Below, one piece after another: positions 1 through 7,905 of a stretch of 45,479 nucleotides of DNA. Position numbers and translations under genes: made by a program. The stretch is from Mycobacteriales bacterium. GTDB lineage: Bacteria; Actinomycetota; Actinomycetes; Mycobacteriales; SCTD01. The stretch is from positions 1 through 45,479 of the forward strand of contig JBBDWV010000001.1 in NCBI GenBank assembly GCA_040902655.1, in the 5' to 3' direction. The first letter of the stretch is position 1. Each line of letters starts with the position of its first letter. The notes under the pieces are model-generated. The model saw nothing but the letters and a program-made list of their open reading frames with translations. It was not told the origin of the DNA and did no database searches.

Positions 1-49
<49 letters not shown>

Positions 50-164
50 CTCACGAGCGGAACGGCTTTGGCCTTGGGCCGGCTGCGCCGGACCCGCTGC
101 CGCGTCCGGCCAGTTCAACGGCTGGTGCGCTATCGTGTGCTATCGGTCCTGGAGGTGTGCCGGC

Positions 165-386
165 ATGACTGACGTCCTCGTACGAGACGTGCCAGATGAG
201 GTGATCACCGCACTCGATGCGCGGGCTGCCCGCCTTGGGCTCTCCCGCAGTGAGTACCTGCGTCGACGGCTGGCTCAGGAGGCGACCAGCAGCGAGCAGC
301 CGACAACCACCGAGGATCTTGACGGTTTCGCAGAGACGTTCGCCGATCTGGCCGACCCGGAGGTCATGAAGGGCGCCTGGACTTGA
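165..386 (+). CDS. VapB/FitA-type antitoxin
   Basis: A 73-aa protein predicted to bind and neutralise the PIN toxin encoded immediately downstream and to repress its own operon. The N-terminal half reads as a ribbon-helix-helix DNA-binding domain (a short strand with [10 protein letters not shown], then helices with [10 protein letters not shown] and [10 protein letters not shown]). The acidic C-terminal tail is the usual toxin-binding segment. I start at the ATG at 165 because GGAGGT lies at 151-156; the in-frame ATG at 135 has no ribosome site. The stop overlaps the toxin start by 4 nt (TTGA), implying translational coupling. Family and role are inferred from fold pattern and gene pairing. 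Confidence 0.82.
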   Translation: MTDVLVRDVPDEVITALDARAARLGLSRSEYLRRRLAQEATSSEQPTTTEDLDGFAETFADLADPEVMKGAWT

Positions 387-796
387 CCTCCTGGCTCATC
401 GACACCTCGGCTCTCGCTCTGCTCTCGCGGTCGCCCGAAGCAGCGGGGTGGGCGGAACGGATCGAGCGGGGGCTGGTGCGCATCAGCACCGTCACGCGGC
501 TGGAGATCGGCTACTCAGCCCGATCTGGTCACGAGCTGCGAGCTGCGACGCAGCGTCCGCCGCTGGCGTCGATGCCCGTGGAGTACCAGACGCCTGCGAT
601 CGAGGACCGCGCCATCGAGGTGCAGCTGCGCCTGGCAGACCTCGGACACCACCGCGCTCCCTCCGTCGCGGATCTGATCGTCGCCGCCACCGCAGAACTG
701 GCCGGCCTGACCGTCGTCCACCTCGACAAGGACTTCGAGTTGATCGCCGAGGTCACCGGCCAGCCGGTTGAGCGCCTGGTCGTCGCGACCGGCTGA
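383..796 (+). CDS. vapC: PIN-domain toxin, VapC family
   Basis: A 137-aa PIN-domain protein, expected to be a Mg2+-dependent ribonuclease. The conserved acidic residues are visible: D7 in WLIDTSAL, E40 in TRLEIGYS, and D96 in [11 protein letters not shown] followed by an acidic cluster at HLDKDFE. Length matches the VapC family. Translation seems to begin at TTG 383, inside the stop codon of the antitoxin gene, so the two are made together. With its partner it forms the first of four toxin-antitoxin pairs in the window. The cellular RNA target cannot be told from sequence. Confidence 0.85.
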   Translation: MTSWLIDTSALALLSRSPEAAGWAERIERGLVRISTVTRLEIGYSARSGHELRAATQRPPLASMPVEYQTPAIEDRAIEVQLRLADLGHHRAPSVADLIVAATAELAGLTVVHLDKDFELIAEVTGQPVERLVVATG

Positions 797-857
797 ACAG
801 TCGGTCCCCGGCGAGCTTGCAGCGGGGGCCCCGACGCAGCTCGCGTGCAAGCAGAAC

Positions 858-891
858 CGGTCTTACTAAGACACGCGTAAGTATGTCGAAC
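858..891 (+). repeat. left terminal inverted repeat of IS630 element
   Basis: It matches the reverse complement of 1955-1988. The outer 13 nt are identical, and the inner block GTCGAAC (885-891) pairs with GTTCGAC (1955-1961). Confidence 0.8.
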
Positions 892-923
892 ACTTTCGGG
901 TCGGCGCCTGGGACACTCGGAGT

Positions 924-1955
924 GTGCGCGAGGACGATGGCCGGAAGCTGGACCACAGCACGCTTGAGGCGCTGAGGTTGCGGGCGGTTGAGCGGGTGGA
1001 TCAAGGCGCCGATCCGCGTGAGGTGGCTCGCACGTTGGGCATGCACGAGCACACGGTGTACGGCTGAGTCGCCGCGGCTCGTGCCGGCGGCCGTGAGGCG
1101 TTGAAGGCCAAGCCCATCCCGGGGCACCCGCCGAAGCTGACTGCCACGCAGGCGCAGCGGGTCTATGACCTGGTGGTGGGCCAGAATCCGCAGCAGCTGC
1201 AGTTGGACTTCGCGTTGTGGACCCGCCAACTGGTGCGCGAACTCATCCGCCGTGAGTTCGGCGTGCGCATGTCGCCCTCGGCGGTAGGCCGGATGCTGCA
1301 CCGGCTCGGGCTGTCCCCGCAGCGGCCGTTGTGGCGGGCCTGGCAGGCCGACCCCGAGAAGGTGACCGCTTGGAAGGAACGCGACTACCCGGCGATAGCC
1401 CAGCAGGCCAAGAAGCTCGGCGCCACGGTCTATTTCGCCGACGAGGCCGGCATCCGCTCCGACCACCACGGCGGCACCACCTGGGGCGCGATCGGCACCA
1501 CTCCGGTGGTCAAGACCACCGGCGCACGCTTCAGCCTCAACATGATCTCCGCGGTCACCGCGCAGGGGCTGCTGCGGTTCTCCACCTTCACCGGCTCGCT
1601 GACCGCCGACAAGTTCATCGAGTTCTGCAAACGGCTGATCGCCGACACTGACGGCCCGGTGTTCCTGGTCGTCGACGGCCACCCGGTGCACCGGTCCAAG
1701 AAGGTCACCACCTTCGCCGCCTCCACCGACGGGCAGCTGCGACTGTTCCAGCTCCCCGGTTACTCCCCGCAGCTCAACCCCGACGAGTGGGTGTGGAAGA
1801 ACATCAAGCACGACCGCGTCGGCCGCAGCATCATCACCGGCCCCGACCAGTTCAAAGCGCTCGCCGTCGCCGCCCTGCGCCGCCTGCAAGCGATGCCCCA
1901 CATCGTGCGCGGCTTCTTCGGCGACCCGAATCTGGCTTACATCAACGCAATCTAG
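924..1955 (+). pseudogene. IS630-family transposase with in-frame stop
   Basis: Reading from GTG 924 gives an N-terminal helix-turn-helix region (HSTLEALRLRAVERV, DPREVARTLGMHEHTVYG), then TGA at 1065-1067, then a continuous frame to 1955. IS630 proteins normally have a tryptophan at this spot, so TGG to TGA is the likely change. The second part contains the catalytic triad: Asp in VYFADEAGIRSD, Asp in FLVVDGHPVH, and Glu in PQLNPDEWVWKNIK. Unless the stop is read through or translation restarts downstream, the product lacks its end-binding domain. A single-base sequencing error is the other explanation. Confidence 0.85.
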
Positions 1956-1988
1956 TTCGACTTACTAACGCCCTGCTTAGTAAGACCG
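1955..1988 (-). repeat. right terminal inverted repeat of IS630 element
   Basis: Counterpart of 858-891. CTTAGTAAGACCG (1976-1988) is the exact reverse complement of the outer left end. Confidence 0.8.
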
Positions 1989-2107
1989 AGCGGGAGACCC
2001 TTCCCCTGCGGCTGGCCGCCGAGCAGAAGCCGTTCTTGCTCGCGGCGCCCGGGCTGCGTAAGCGCGGTTCTGTCCGCGGCGCAGCCGGTGTCCAACGCCG
2101 AATGGCG

Positions 2108-2715
2108 CTAGACGGGTGCGGTCCTGCGGACTGACACGACGGCGGGGCCGGCGATCACGGCCCTTTCCGTGTCTAGCGCTACGACGTCGCCGCTCACGAG
2201 GAGCTGGTGCGCGGAGTCGCTTGACGCCTCTCGCGTCCAGGTCAGTCCGGCGTCGTCGGTGCGCCAGGTGCCGCCGCCCTTGGTCGAGGCGTAGCCGACC
2301 TTGCTGTTGGCGAAGTCCATGCCTTGCAGCCAGAACGTCTGCATCACGGCTTCGACCCGGCCGCCTGGCGGAGCGAGCCGCGGCCCCGGCCGCCAGGACC
2401 GCCCGAAGTCGGTCGTCCGCAGCGTGCTGCCTTCGTTGTGCCCGACGATCACCGTCCGGCGGTCCGCCAGGGCGACCGACCCGCACACCGCGGCGCAGTG
2501 GGTGGAGCGGGTCCATGTCCGCCCGCCGTCCGACGTCAGGAACACGGCCATGTTCGTCGCCCCCGAGAACGAGCAGCGATCGGCCTTGTTGGTCAGGTCG
2601 TTCGCCAGCATCGCGCCGTGCCGCCCGTCGGAGGTTGTCCCGGTCTTCGTGGAAGTTGAGGTGGCGGTCCCCCGCCTGATGCCTGCCTCGCGGTAGGTGT
2701 TGGGCGACCGCCAAG
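2108..2715 (-). pseudogene. C-terminal part of a BNR-repeat (sialidase/Ycf48-like) protein
   Basis: About 200 residues of a beta-propeller-type protein. Three Asp-box repeats are visible: LTSDGGRTWTR, RTTDFGRSWRP and RTDDAGLTWTRE, spaced about 40-60 residues apart. A full protein of this kind would have more repeats and usually a signal sequence. Here the frame continues upstream only into sequence antisense to an IS256 transposase fragment, so the N-terminus has been lost; the exact break (about 2700-2740) cannot be set from this sequence alone. It probably once lay divergent from the sigma factor gene at 3.24 kb, with the IS between them. Molecular role unknown. Confidence 0.65.
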
Positions 2716-2743
2716 TCGACCCGACCAGAACAAGGGGACCGCC

Positions 2744-3237
2744 ATGAAGACCGTACCGAGGAACGTCCAGGTCGTCGCGCACGACGAGCTGCCAGAGCTG
2801 GGGGATCTTCCCGAGGCGCTGAGCGTGGCGTTGGCCGATATCGCCGGCGTCGCGAGGGACGGGTTGCTCGCGTTGAGCGTTGCGACCGGCCTGTCGGTGA
2901 TGCATGCGATGTTCGAGGCCGAGGTTACCGCGGTGGCCGGGCCCAAGGGCAAGCACGATTCGGCCCGCACGGCAGTGCGACACGGCGCCGGCAAGGGCTC
3001 GGTCACCCTCGGGGGTCGTCGGGTCCCGGTCACCCGGCCGCGGGCCCGGACCGTCGACGGGCATGAGGTGTCGCTGGCCTCCTATGCGCACTTCGCTGCC
3101 GATGATGTGCTGCAGCAGGTGGTGCTGGAGCGGATGCTCGCCGGTGTCGCGACCCGCCGGCACGCCCGGATCGCCGAGCCCGTCGGCAGATCCGTCAGCG
3201 CCGACGCCCGTTCCACGGGCAGGCCGGCGGTGTCGGG
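2744..3237 (+). pseudogene. IS256/Mutator-family transposase, N-terminal fragment
   Basis: ATG 2744 opens a frame whose first 160 or so residues look like the N-terminal part of a long IS256-type transposase: LLALSVATGLSVMHAMFEAE, GPKGKHDSARTAVRHG, SVTLGGRRVPVTRPR, ASYAHFAADDVL, VLERMLAGVATRRHAR. The similarity ends near 3220-3237, after which the same strand codes a sigma factor in another frame. The DDE catalytic domain is missing, so this is an inert remnant. Both flanking host genes lack their N-termini, so it marks an insertion plus deletion event. Family call is from recognition of the conserved blocks. Confidence 0.75.
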
Positions 3238-3663
3238 CAAGTCGGCGCGGTCTGCCGCCACCGCGACGAGGCCGAGGAGGCCGTGCAGGACGCGTTCGTC
3301 CGGCTCATGGGCAGCTGGCCGAAGGTGTCTCGATACGACGACCCGGAGGCGTGGGTCCGCAAGGTCGCGCTCCGCCAGGTCAGCAACCGACGCCGAAAAG
3401 CCCTCAACGGCCTGCGCGCAGCCCTCAAGCACGGCCCCCAGCCCGACGTCCCCGAGCCGACGCCCGCCACCGTGGACGCCGAACGCGCCCTCGCCGGCCT
3501 GCCCGAGCAGCAGCGCGCCGTGATCGTGCTGCACCGCCTCGGCCTCAACCCGGAGGCGATCGCCGACGCCCTCGGCGTACCCGTCGGCACCGTCAAGTCA
3601 CGCCTCGCGCGGGCCCGCGCCGCGCTCGCTCCCCTGCTCCGAGAGGACCCCCGCGATGCCTGA
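3238..3663 (+). pseudogene. ECF-type sigma-70 factor lacking its N-terminus
   Basis: The frame beginning right after the IS256 remnant reads QVGAVCRHRDEAEEAVQDAF, which is the end of sigma region 2.1/2.2. It is followed by region 2.3-2.4 (DPEAWVRKVALRQVSNRRR) and a complete region 4 (LAGLPEQQRAVIVLHRLG, AIADALGVPVGTVKSRLARA). The first 20-30 residues of region 2 have been replaced by transposase sequence. GTG 3283 could start a 126-aa product, but part of the core-binding helix would be missing. The stop overlaps the next gene by 8 nt, so the pair was one operon. Likely non-functional unless a fused start restores it. Confidence 0.78.
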
Positions 3664-4651
3664 CGCCCTCGACCGCGCCGTCGACGCGCAGATCGACGCC
3701 TACCGGCCCGACCTGGTGCCTCCGTTCGCCGCGCTGGAGGCCCGCCGTGCACGCAAGGTCCGCGCTCGCTCGGCGGCGGCCGTCGTCCTGGCCGCCGCGG
3801 CGGCTGCCGGCGTCGTGTTCGTGCCGTCCCTGATGACGGACCGCGACCGCCTCCCGGCCGACCTGGCCGCAGGGGCCACGGCGGACGGGCCGCCGCCCGA
3901 GGACATGACCCAGGACGGGCTCGCGTTGCGCCGCACGGGCCCCGCCCCGATCACCGGCGCCTACACCGACCCCGAGGACCCGACCGCGGTCCTGGTCTAC
4001 TCGGGCCGCGCGGGCACGGACCCGTACTGCTCGGACAACGCCGTCGTCCGCGTCGTCGCCCAGGACGCGAGCACCGTCACCCTCGACGCGTCCGCGTACA
4101 AGCCCAAGGACCCGCCGCCGCCGAACTCCGGGTGCTCCCTCGCGCTGCCGCCGCCGAAGCAGCACCGCCTCGACCTCGGCGTCCCGCTCGACGGCCGGCG
4201 CGTCGTCGACGCTGACGGCGACCGCCTCGACGTCCTCGACACCGGCACGCTGCTCCAGCCCACAGCGCTGCCCGACGGCTACCGCCTGCCCGGCAAGCTC
4301 ACCGTCGGCTACGGCGGCACCGACGACGCCGGCAACGACGTCACCGTCCACACCTACGCCGGCCCCGACCCGCAGACCCAGATCGAGGTCTACCAGGGCG
4401 ACCCCGGCAAGGTCCCCGGCAGCGACGAGCCGACCGGCCCCTCCGTCGTGGTGGACCGCCCGACGGTCCGCGGCCACCAGGGCGTGGTCACCGAGACCGC
4501 CGGACTCGACGATCTCACCTGCCTGCGGTGGCGCGAGACCGACGACAACGCCGTCATGATCTGCAACCGCGGCTACCCCCCGCCGCTCACCAGCCAGCAG
4601 CTCCAGGACATCGCCACCAGCATGCGACCCACCAGCGAGCTCACCGACTGA
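3656..4651 (+). CDS. putative membrane anti-sigma factor
   Basis: A 331-aa protein beginning inside the sigma factor gene (8-nt overlap), the usual place for a cognate anti-sigma factor. Residues 1-37 form a short charged cytoplasmic segment (LDRAVDAQIDAYRPDLVPPF). One membrane helix follows at about 38-56 (SAAAVVLAAAAAAGVVFVPS), and the rest is a proline- and aspartate-rich extracytoplasmic domain with no motif I recognise. There is no zinc-binding HxxxCxxC motif, so this is not a ZAS-type factor. It appears intact although its partner is truncated, and may have no regulatory target left. Function is inferred from position and topology only. Confidence 0.6.
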   Translation: MPDALDRAVDAQIDAYRPDLVPPFAALEARRARKVRARSAAAVVLAAAAAAGVVFVPSLMTDRDRLPADLAAGATADGPPPEDMTQDGLALRRTGPAPITGAYTDPEDPTAVLVYSGRAGTDPYCSDNAVVRVVAQDASTVTLDASAYKPKDPPPPNSGCSLALPPPKQHRLDLGVPLDGRRVVDADGDRLDVLDTGTLLQPTALPDGYRLPGKLTVGYGGTDDAGNDVTVHTYAGPDPQTQIEVYQGDPGKVPGSDEPTGPSVVVDRPTVRGHQGVVTETAGLDDLTCLRWRETDDNAVMICNRGYPPPLTSQQLQDIATSMRPTSELTD

Positions 4652-4946
4652 ACACGACGCGCAGCCGCGGTACCAGCCCGACCACGGGCGCTGCTCCGAC
4701 GACGCCCCGTTCCACGAGACGGTCATGTCCGTTTCAAGTCAAGCGGTGCAGAAGCGCGGCCCTGTCACCTGTCCCGCTGTACAGGCATCAGCGGCGGGGA
4801 GTCGCAACCTGACTGGGCGTGGCATGCGGGGAACCAGACAGGCTGCGGACGGGTCACAGAGGTATGCGTCTAGTTCCGCTTGCTGCCGCAGTTGTTGTCC
4901 TGACCGGATGCACCGGCGCGACCAGGTCAGAGGGGGTAAGAGGGGG
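4652..4946. other. intergenic region with possible lipoprotein remnant
   Basis: No complete gene is seen. ATG 4864 starts a lipoprotein-like leader (MRLVPLAAAVVVLTGCTGA, with lipobox LTGC), but the frame runs straight into the antisense of tRNA-Phe and ends at 5025, so it looks like the start of a gene whose body is gone. The region adjoins the 3' side of the tRNA cluster, a common place for integration and deletion. Confidence 0.4.
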
Positions 4947-5019
4947 TGGTCAGGGACGGGATCGAACCGCCGACCCCACGCTTTTCAGGCGTGTGCTCTA
5001 CCAGCTGAGCTACCTGACC
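4947..5019 (-). tRNA. tRNA-Phe (GAA)
   Basis: The minus strand folds into a cloverleaf of 73 nt with acceptor stem GGTCAGG/CCTGACC and anticodon loop CTGAAAA between ACGC/GCGT, giving anticodon GAA. The T arm contains GGTTCGATCC. CCA is not encoded. It is the last gene of a Glu-Asp-Phe cluster. Confidence 0.96.
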
Positions 5020-5031
5020 AGGTAGGTGCTG

Positions 5032-5105
5032 CGACCCCGACGGGACTCGAACCCGCGACCTCCGCCGTGACAGGGCGGCGCGCTAACCAACTGCGCTACG
5101 GGGCC
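5032..5105 (-). tRNA. tRNA-Asp (GTC)
   Basis: Minus strand, 74 nt. The acceptor stem is GGCCCCG/CGGGGTC (one G-T pair), and the anticodon loop CTGTCAC sits between CCGCC/GGCGG, giving GTC. The T arm is GGTTCGAGTCC. It lies 12 nt upstream of tRNA-Phe and is probably co-transcribed with it. Confidence 0.96.
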
Positions 5106-5130
5106 TGGGATGAACCAGACCTTCTTGCTG

Positions 5131-5203
5131 TGCCCCCAACGGGATTCGAACCCGCGTAGCCACCTTGAAAGGGTGGAGTCCTGGGCCGCTGGACGATGGG
5201 GAC
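5131..5203 (-). tRNA. tRNA-Glu (TTC)
   Basis: Minus strand, 73 nt. The acceptor stem is GTCCCCA/TGGGGGC, and the anticodon loop CTTTCAA sits between CCACC/GGTGG, giving TTC. It is the first gene of the cluster. A TATGCT sequence on the minus strand (5276-5281) could be its -10 box, though no good -35 is visible. Confidence 0.96.
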
Positions 5204-5304
5204 GCTCGCACCTTCCGGATGGCTACCGGAGGTGGGCGGCTTGCCACCGCCGTGGGTGCCGTCGGGGACCGCAAAAGCATAGCGGACCCTGCGCCCGGCA
5301 CCGT

Positions 5305-5964
5305 TCACGGCAGCAGCTCGCGCACCACCGCGGCGAAGCGCCCGGCTGGTGCCAGCGCTGCGACCGCACGCGCGTCGTCGGCGGTGTCGACGTCCCTCAG
5401 CTCCGGCAGGAGGTACGGGTCAAGGCCGGCGTCCCGCAGCCGGTCCAGCTGGCGCGCCCCGGTGTCGGCCTGCGAGGTCGCGATGTCGCGCAGCAGGTCC
5501 CCGTCCGGGCGCCGCAGGCCGAGCGCCCACCAGCCGCCGTCCGGAGCGAGGCCGAGGACGGCGTCGTACCGGCGGAACGCGTCGACCGCCTGCTGCAGCA
5601 GCGCCGGTGTGAGCTGTGGGGTGTCCATCCCGACGAGCAGCGCGGGCAGGTCTCCGCAGTCGTCGAAGGCTGCCGCCAGCCGGTCCGGCATCGGGCCGCC
5701 GCGTTGCGGCTGGATCTGGAAGCCGGCCGCGTCCCAGCTCCCGTCCAGGACCAGGACCCGCCGCGCGAGCGCCACCGCACGCACCGTGTCGAGCGTGTCC
5801 TCGAGCGCGGCGGCGGCGACCCGGGCCGCGCCGTCAGGAGTCAGCGGCGGGCACAGCCGGGTCTTCACCCGCCCCGGCACCGGCGCTTTGGCCAGCACGA
5901 GGACCTGCACCTCGATCCGGGGATCTGCTCGCAGGCGCTCTGCTCTCACGCGTTCTGCCGTCAC
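5305..5964 (-). CDS. DUF2064/TIGR04282-type GT-A fold transferase
   Basis: A 219-aa protein of the GT-A superfamily group annotated as TIGR04282 or DUF2064. The family signature near the N-terminus is clear (VLAKAPVPGRVKTRLCPPLT), as are the central metal-site region LLVGMDTPQLTP and the block LGLAPDGGWWALGLR. These proteins resemble nucleotidyltransferases and sugar transferases; some are linked to arsenosugar synthesis, but the substrate here is unknown. Its GTG start overlaps the stop of the GT2 gene by 4 nt (GTGA), so the two are translationally coupled. An arsenic link is tempting because arsR-acr3-arsC is nearby, but nothing in the sequence proves it. Confidence 0.8.
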   Translation of the reverse strand: MTAERVRAERLRADPRIEVQVLVLAKAPVPGRVKTRLCPPLTPDGAARVAAAALEDTLDTVRAVALARRVLVLDGSWDAAGFQIQPQRGGPMPDRLAAAFDDCGDLPALLVGMDTPQLTPALLQQAVDAFRRYDAVLGLAPDGGWWALGLRRPDGDLLRDIATSQADTGARQLDRLRDAGLDPYLLPELRDVDTADDARAVAALAPAGRFAAVVRELLP

Positions 5965-6620
5965 GGGATCTCCCGCAGCACGCGGGACATGTCCCGGACC
6001 GCCCTGACGGTGCCGCCGACGGTGCCGGTGACCTTGGAGCGGCCGGTGCGTGGCAGGTAGTCGACGTCGACCTCGACGACCCGCCAGCCCGCGGCCACGG
6101 CGCGGGTCACCATCTCGAGCGGGTAGCCGAACCGCCGGTCCTGCAGCCCGAGCGCGAGCAGCGGCTCGCGCCGGCAGGCGCGCATCGGGCCGAGGTCGGA
6201 GATCTGCAGTCCGGTACGGCGGGCGAGCCGGCGGGCGACCTCCCGGTTGCCCAGCCGGGCGTGCAGCGGCCAGTCCCGCAGGCTCGCCGTACGGCGCCGG
6301 CCGAGGACGAGGTCGGCGGTGTCTGTGAGCAGCGGGGCGACGACGCGCGGGAGCTGCTGCGGGTCGAAGGAGCCGTCGGCGTCGAGGAAGCAGACCATCC
6401 CGTCCGGGTCATCGGCCGCGAGCAGTCCGGCATGGCAGGCCGCGCCGAAGCCCCGCGGGCGGGCCTGGACGACGCGGGCGCCGTGCCCCTCCGCGACCTG
6501 CGCCGAGCCGTCGCTCGAGTCGTTGTCGGCGACGATCGGCCGGTAGCCGGCGGGCATCCGGGTCAGCACCCACGGCAGCGCCGCGGCCTCGTCGAGGCAG
6601 GGCAGGACGACGTCGGGCAC
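5961..6620 (-). CDS. family 2 glycosyltransferase (DPM1-like)
   Basis: A 219-aa GT-A glycosyltransferase, probably transferring a sugar from a nucleotide donor to a polyprenyl phosphate or similar acceptor. The fold begins at once (VVLPCLDEAAALPWVLTRMP), followed by the nucleotide-binding block IVADNDSSDGSAQVAE and the DxD metal site in VCFLDADGSFDP. No membrane helix is seen, so it is likely cytosolic or peripheral. I use GTG 6620; the ATG six bases upstream is in another frame. It is coupled to the DUF2064 gene and lies downstream of the epimerase, but about 140 nt containing a strong palindrome separate it from the latter. Family is certain, acceptor unknown. Confidence 0.82.
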   Translation of the reverse strand: MPDVVLPCLDEAAALPWVLTRMPAGYRPIVADNDSSDGSAQVAEGHGARVVQARPRGFGAACHAGLLAADDPDGMVCFLDADGSFDPQQLPRVVAPLLTDTADLVLGRRRTASLRDWPLHARLGNREVARRLARRTGLQISDLGPMRACRREPLLALGLQDRRFGYPLEMVTRAVAAGWRVVEVDVDYLPRTGRSKVTGTVGGTVRAVRDMSRVLREIP

Positions 6621-6699
6621 GCGTCATCTTCGCCTGCCGTGGCAGGCTGGATGGCGGCGGCTGCTGGCCGGCGGCTTCGGGTGCGAGGTAGGTGTGCCG

Positions 6700-6745
6700 G
6701 TGTTTATGGAACTGCCGGCGCCGGCGCCGGCAGTTCCATATACAC
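6700..6745. repeat. 36-bp perfect palindrome (46 bp with one mismatch)
   Basis: Positions 6705-6740 equal their own reverse complement, and pairing continues to 6700/6745 after one mismatch at 6704/6741. The core is alternating GCCGGC blocks. It lies between the epimerase and the GT2 gene, both on the minus strand. There is no T-run after it on the minus strand. Possible roles are a tail-less terminator or attenuator, an operator, or a structural element. Confidence 0.85.
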
Positions 6746-6760
6746 GCGGGTCGTGCTCCG

Positions 6761-7807
6761 TCAGCCGCGCAGCGGCGCCGTGGCGAACTCGCGGATCCCG
6801 TCCGCGAACGGGATCCGCGCCGTGAAGCCGAGCTCCGCGCGGGCCCGCTCCGCCGAGGCCACGACATGGCGGACGTCGCCCAGCCGGTACTGCCCGGTCA
6901 CCACCGGCGCGGGCCCCTCGCAGGCCGCGGCCAGCTCCCGGGCGAGGTCGCCCACCGTGTGCGGGACGCCACTGGCGACGTTGTACGCGACGAGTGCTCC
7001 CGGCCGGCCGGCCGTCAGAGCGAGCCGGTTGGCCTGCGCGACGTCGCGTACGTGCACGAAGTCGCGGCGCTGACCGCCGTCCTCGAAGACCCGCGGCGTC
7101 TCGCCCCGCTGCAGGGCGCTGCGGAACAGGCTGGCGACCCCGGCGTACGGCGTGTCCTTGGGCATGCGCGGGCCGTAGACGTTGTGGTATCTCAGCGCCA
7201 CGGCGGTCCCGCCGCCGGCGCGGGCCCAGCTCGCCGCCAGGTGCTCCTGCGCGGTCTTGCTCGCGGCGTAGACGTTGCGCGGGTCGAGCGGGGCATCCTC
7301 CGGGACCGTGCCGGGCTGCAGCGGGCGGCCGCAGACCGGGCAGGGCGGTTCGAACCGCCCGTCCGCGAGCTGGCTCTCTGCCCGCGGCCCCGGCCGGACC
7401 ACCCCGTGCTCCGCGCAGGAGTAGCGGCCCTCGCCGTAGACGACCATCGAGCTGGCCAGCACCAGGCGCCCGATGCCGGCCCGGTCCATCGCGGCGAGCA
7501 GGACGGCCGTGCCGAGGTCGTTGTGGCCGACGTAGCGCGGCAGGTCCTGCAGGTCGACCCCCAGGCCGACCATCGCCGCCTGGTGGCAGACCGCGTCGAT
7601 CCCGTCGAGCGCCTGCTTGTAGCTGTCGGCGGAGCGGACGTCCGCGTGCACCCGCTCCGCGCGCGTATCGAGCGAGGACGGCCACCCGCCGCCATGCACC
7701 TCGGGCAGCAGGGCGTCCAGGACGCGCACCGTGTGCCCGGCGTCCAGCAGCGCGGTGACGACGTGGCCGCCGATGAAGCCGGCTCCGCCGGTGACGAGGA
7801 CGTGCAC
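6761..7807 (-). CDS. NAD-dependent epimerase/dehydratase (extended SDR)
   Basis: A 348-aa nucleotide-sugar epimerase or dehydratase of the extended SDR family. The Rossmann motif GGAGFIGGHV is at residues 7-16, the catalytic Ser region is ASSMVVYG, and the catalytic pair is Tyr and Lys of VYAASKTAQEHL. After the Ser region there is an insertion with Cys and His (SCAEHG, then CPVCGRPL) that could bind a metal; I have seen this insertion in actinobacterial relatives. Downstream on the same strand lie a glycosyltransferase and the DUF2064 protein, suggesting joint work on a surface glycan or glycolipid. The sugar substrate cannot be named from sequence. Confidence 0.85.
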   Translation of the reverse strand: MHVLVTGGAGFIGGHVVTALLDAGHTVRVLDALLPEVHGGGWPSSLDTRAERVHADVRSADSYKQALDGIDAVCHQAAMVGLGVDLQDLPRYVGHNDLGTAVLLAAMDRAGIGRLVLASSMVVYGEGRYSCAEHGVVRPGPRAESQLADGRFEPPCPVCGRPLQPGTVPEDAPLDPRNVYAASKTAQEHLAASWARAGGGTAVALRYHNVYGPRMPKDTPYAGVASLFRSALQRGETPRVFEDGGQRRDFVHVRDVAQANRLALTAGRPGALVAYNVASGVPHTVGDLARELAAACEGPAPVVTGQYRLGDVRHVVASAERARAELGFTARIPFADGIREFATAPLRG

Positions 7808-7905
7808 CCGCCGGAGGCTACTAACCGCAAGCCGGGCCGGTGCAGCACGTCTGCATCTGGTGGCAGACTGCAGGCACTCTGAGCGGCGTACCTTCTCCTC
7901 GACCA

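Larger units (their letters stand above)
858..1988 (+). mobile_element. IS630-family insertion sequence
   Basis: An element of about 1.13 kb bounded by inverted repeats and carrying a DDE transposase typical of the IS630/Tc1 group. The outer 13 nt of the two ends are exact reverse complements (858-870 and 1976-1988), and matching continues to about 34 nt with a handful of mismatches. IS630 elements insert at TA and duplicate it. If the TA copies are at 864-865 and 1981-1982, the element proper is 866-1980 and the flanking CGGTCT/AGACCG would come from a palindromic target; otherwise the terminal repeats simply include those bases. Its only gene has an in-frame stop, so the copy may be dead. 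Confidence 0.85.

Noticed and set aside
3656-4651. Zinc-binding (ZAS) anti-sigma factor
   Set aside because: No HxxxCxxC motif is present in the short cytosolic segment.
5305-5964. Arsenosugar biosynthesis assignment for the DUF2064 protein
   Set aside because: The family is used for that pathway in some bacteria, but no radical SAM or methyltransferase partner is adjacent and the ars operon is 11 kb away.
6705-6740. Palindrome as part of a CRISPR array
   Set aside because: There is a single copy and no spacer-repeat pattern. No CRISPR array or cas gene is seen in the window.
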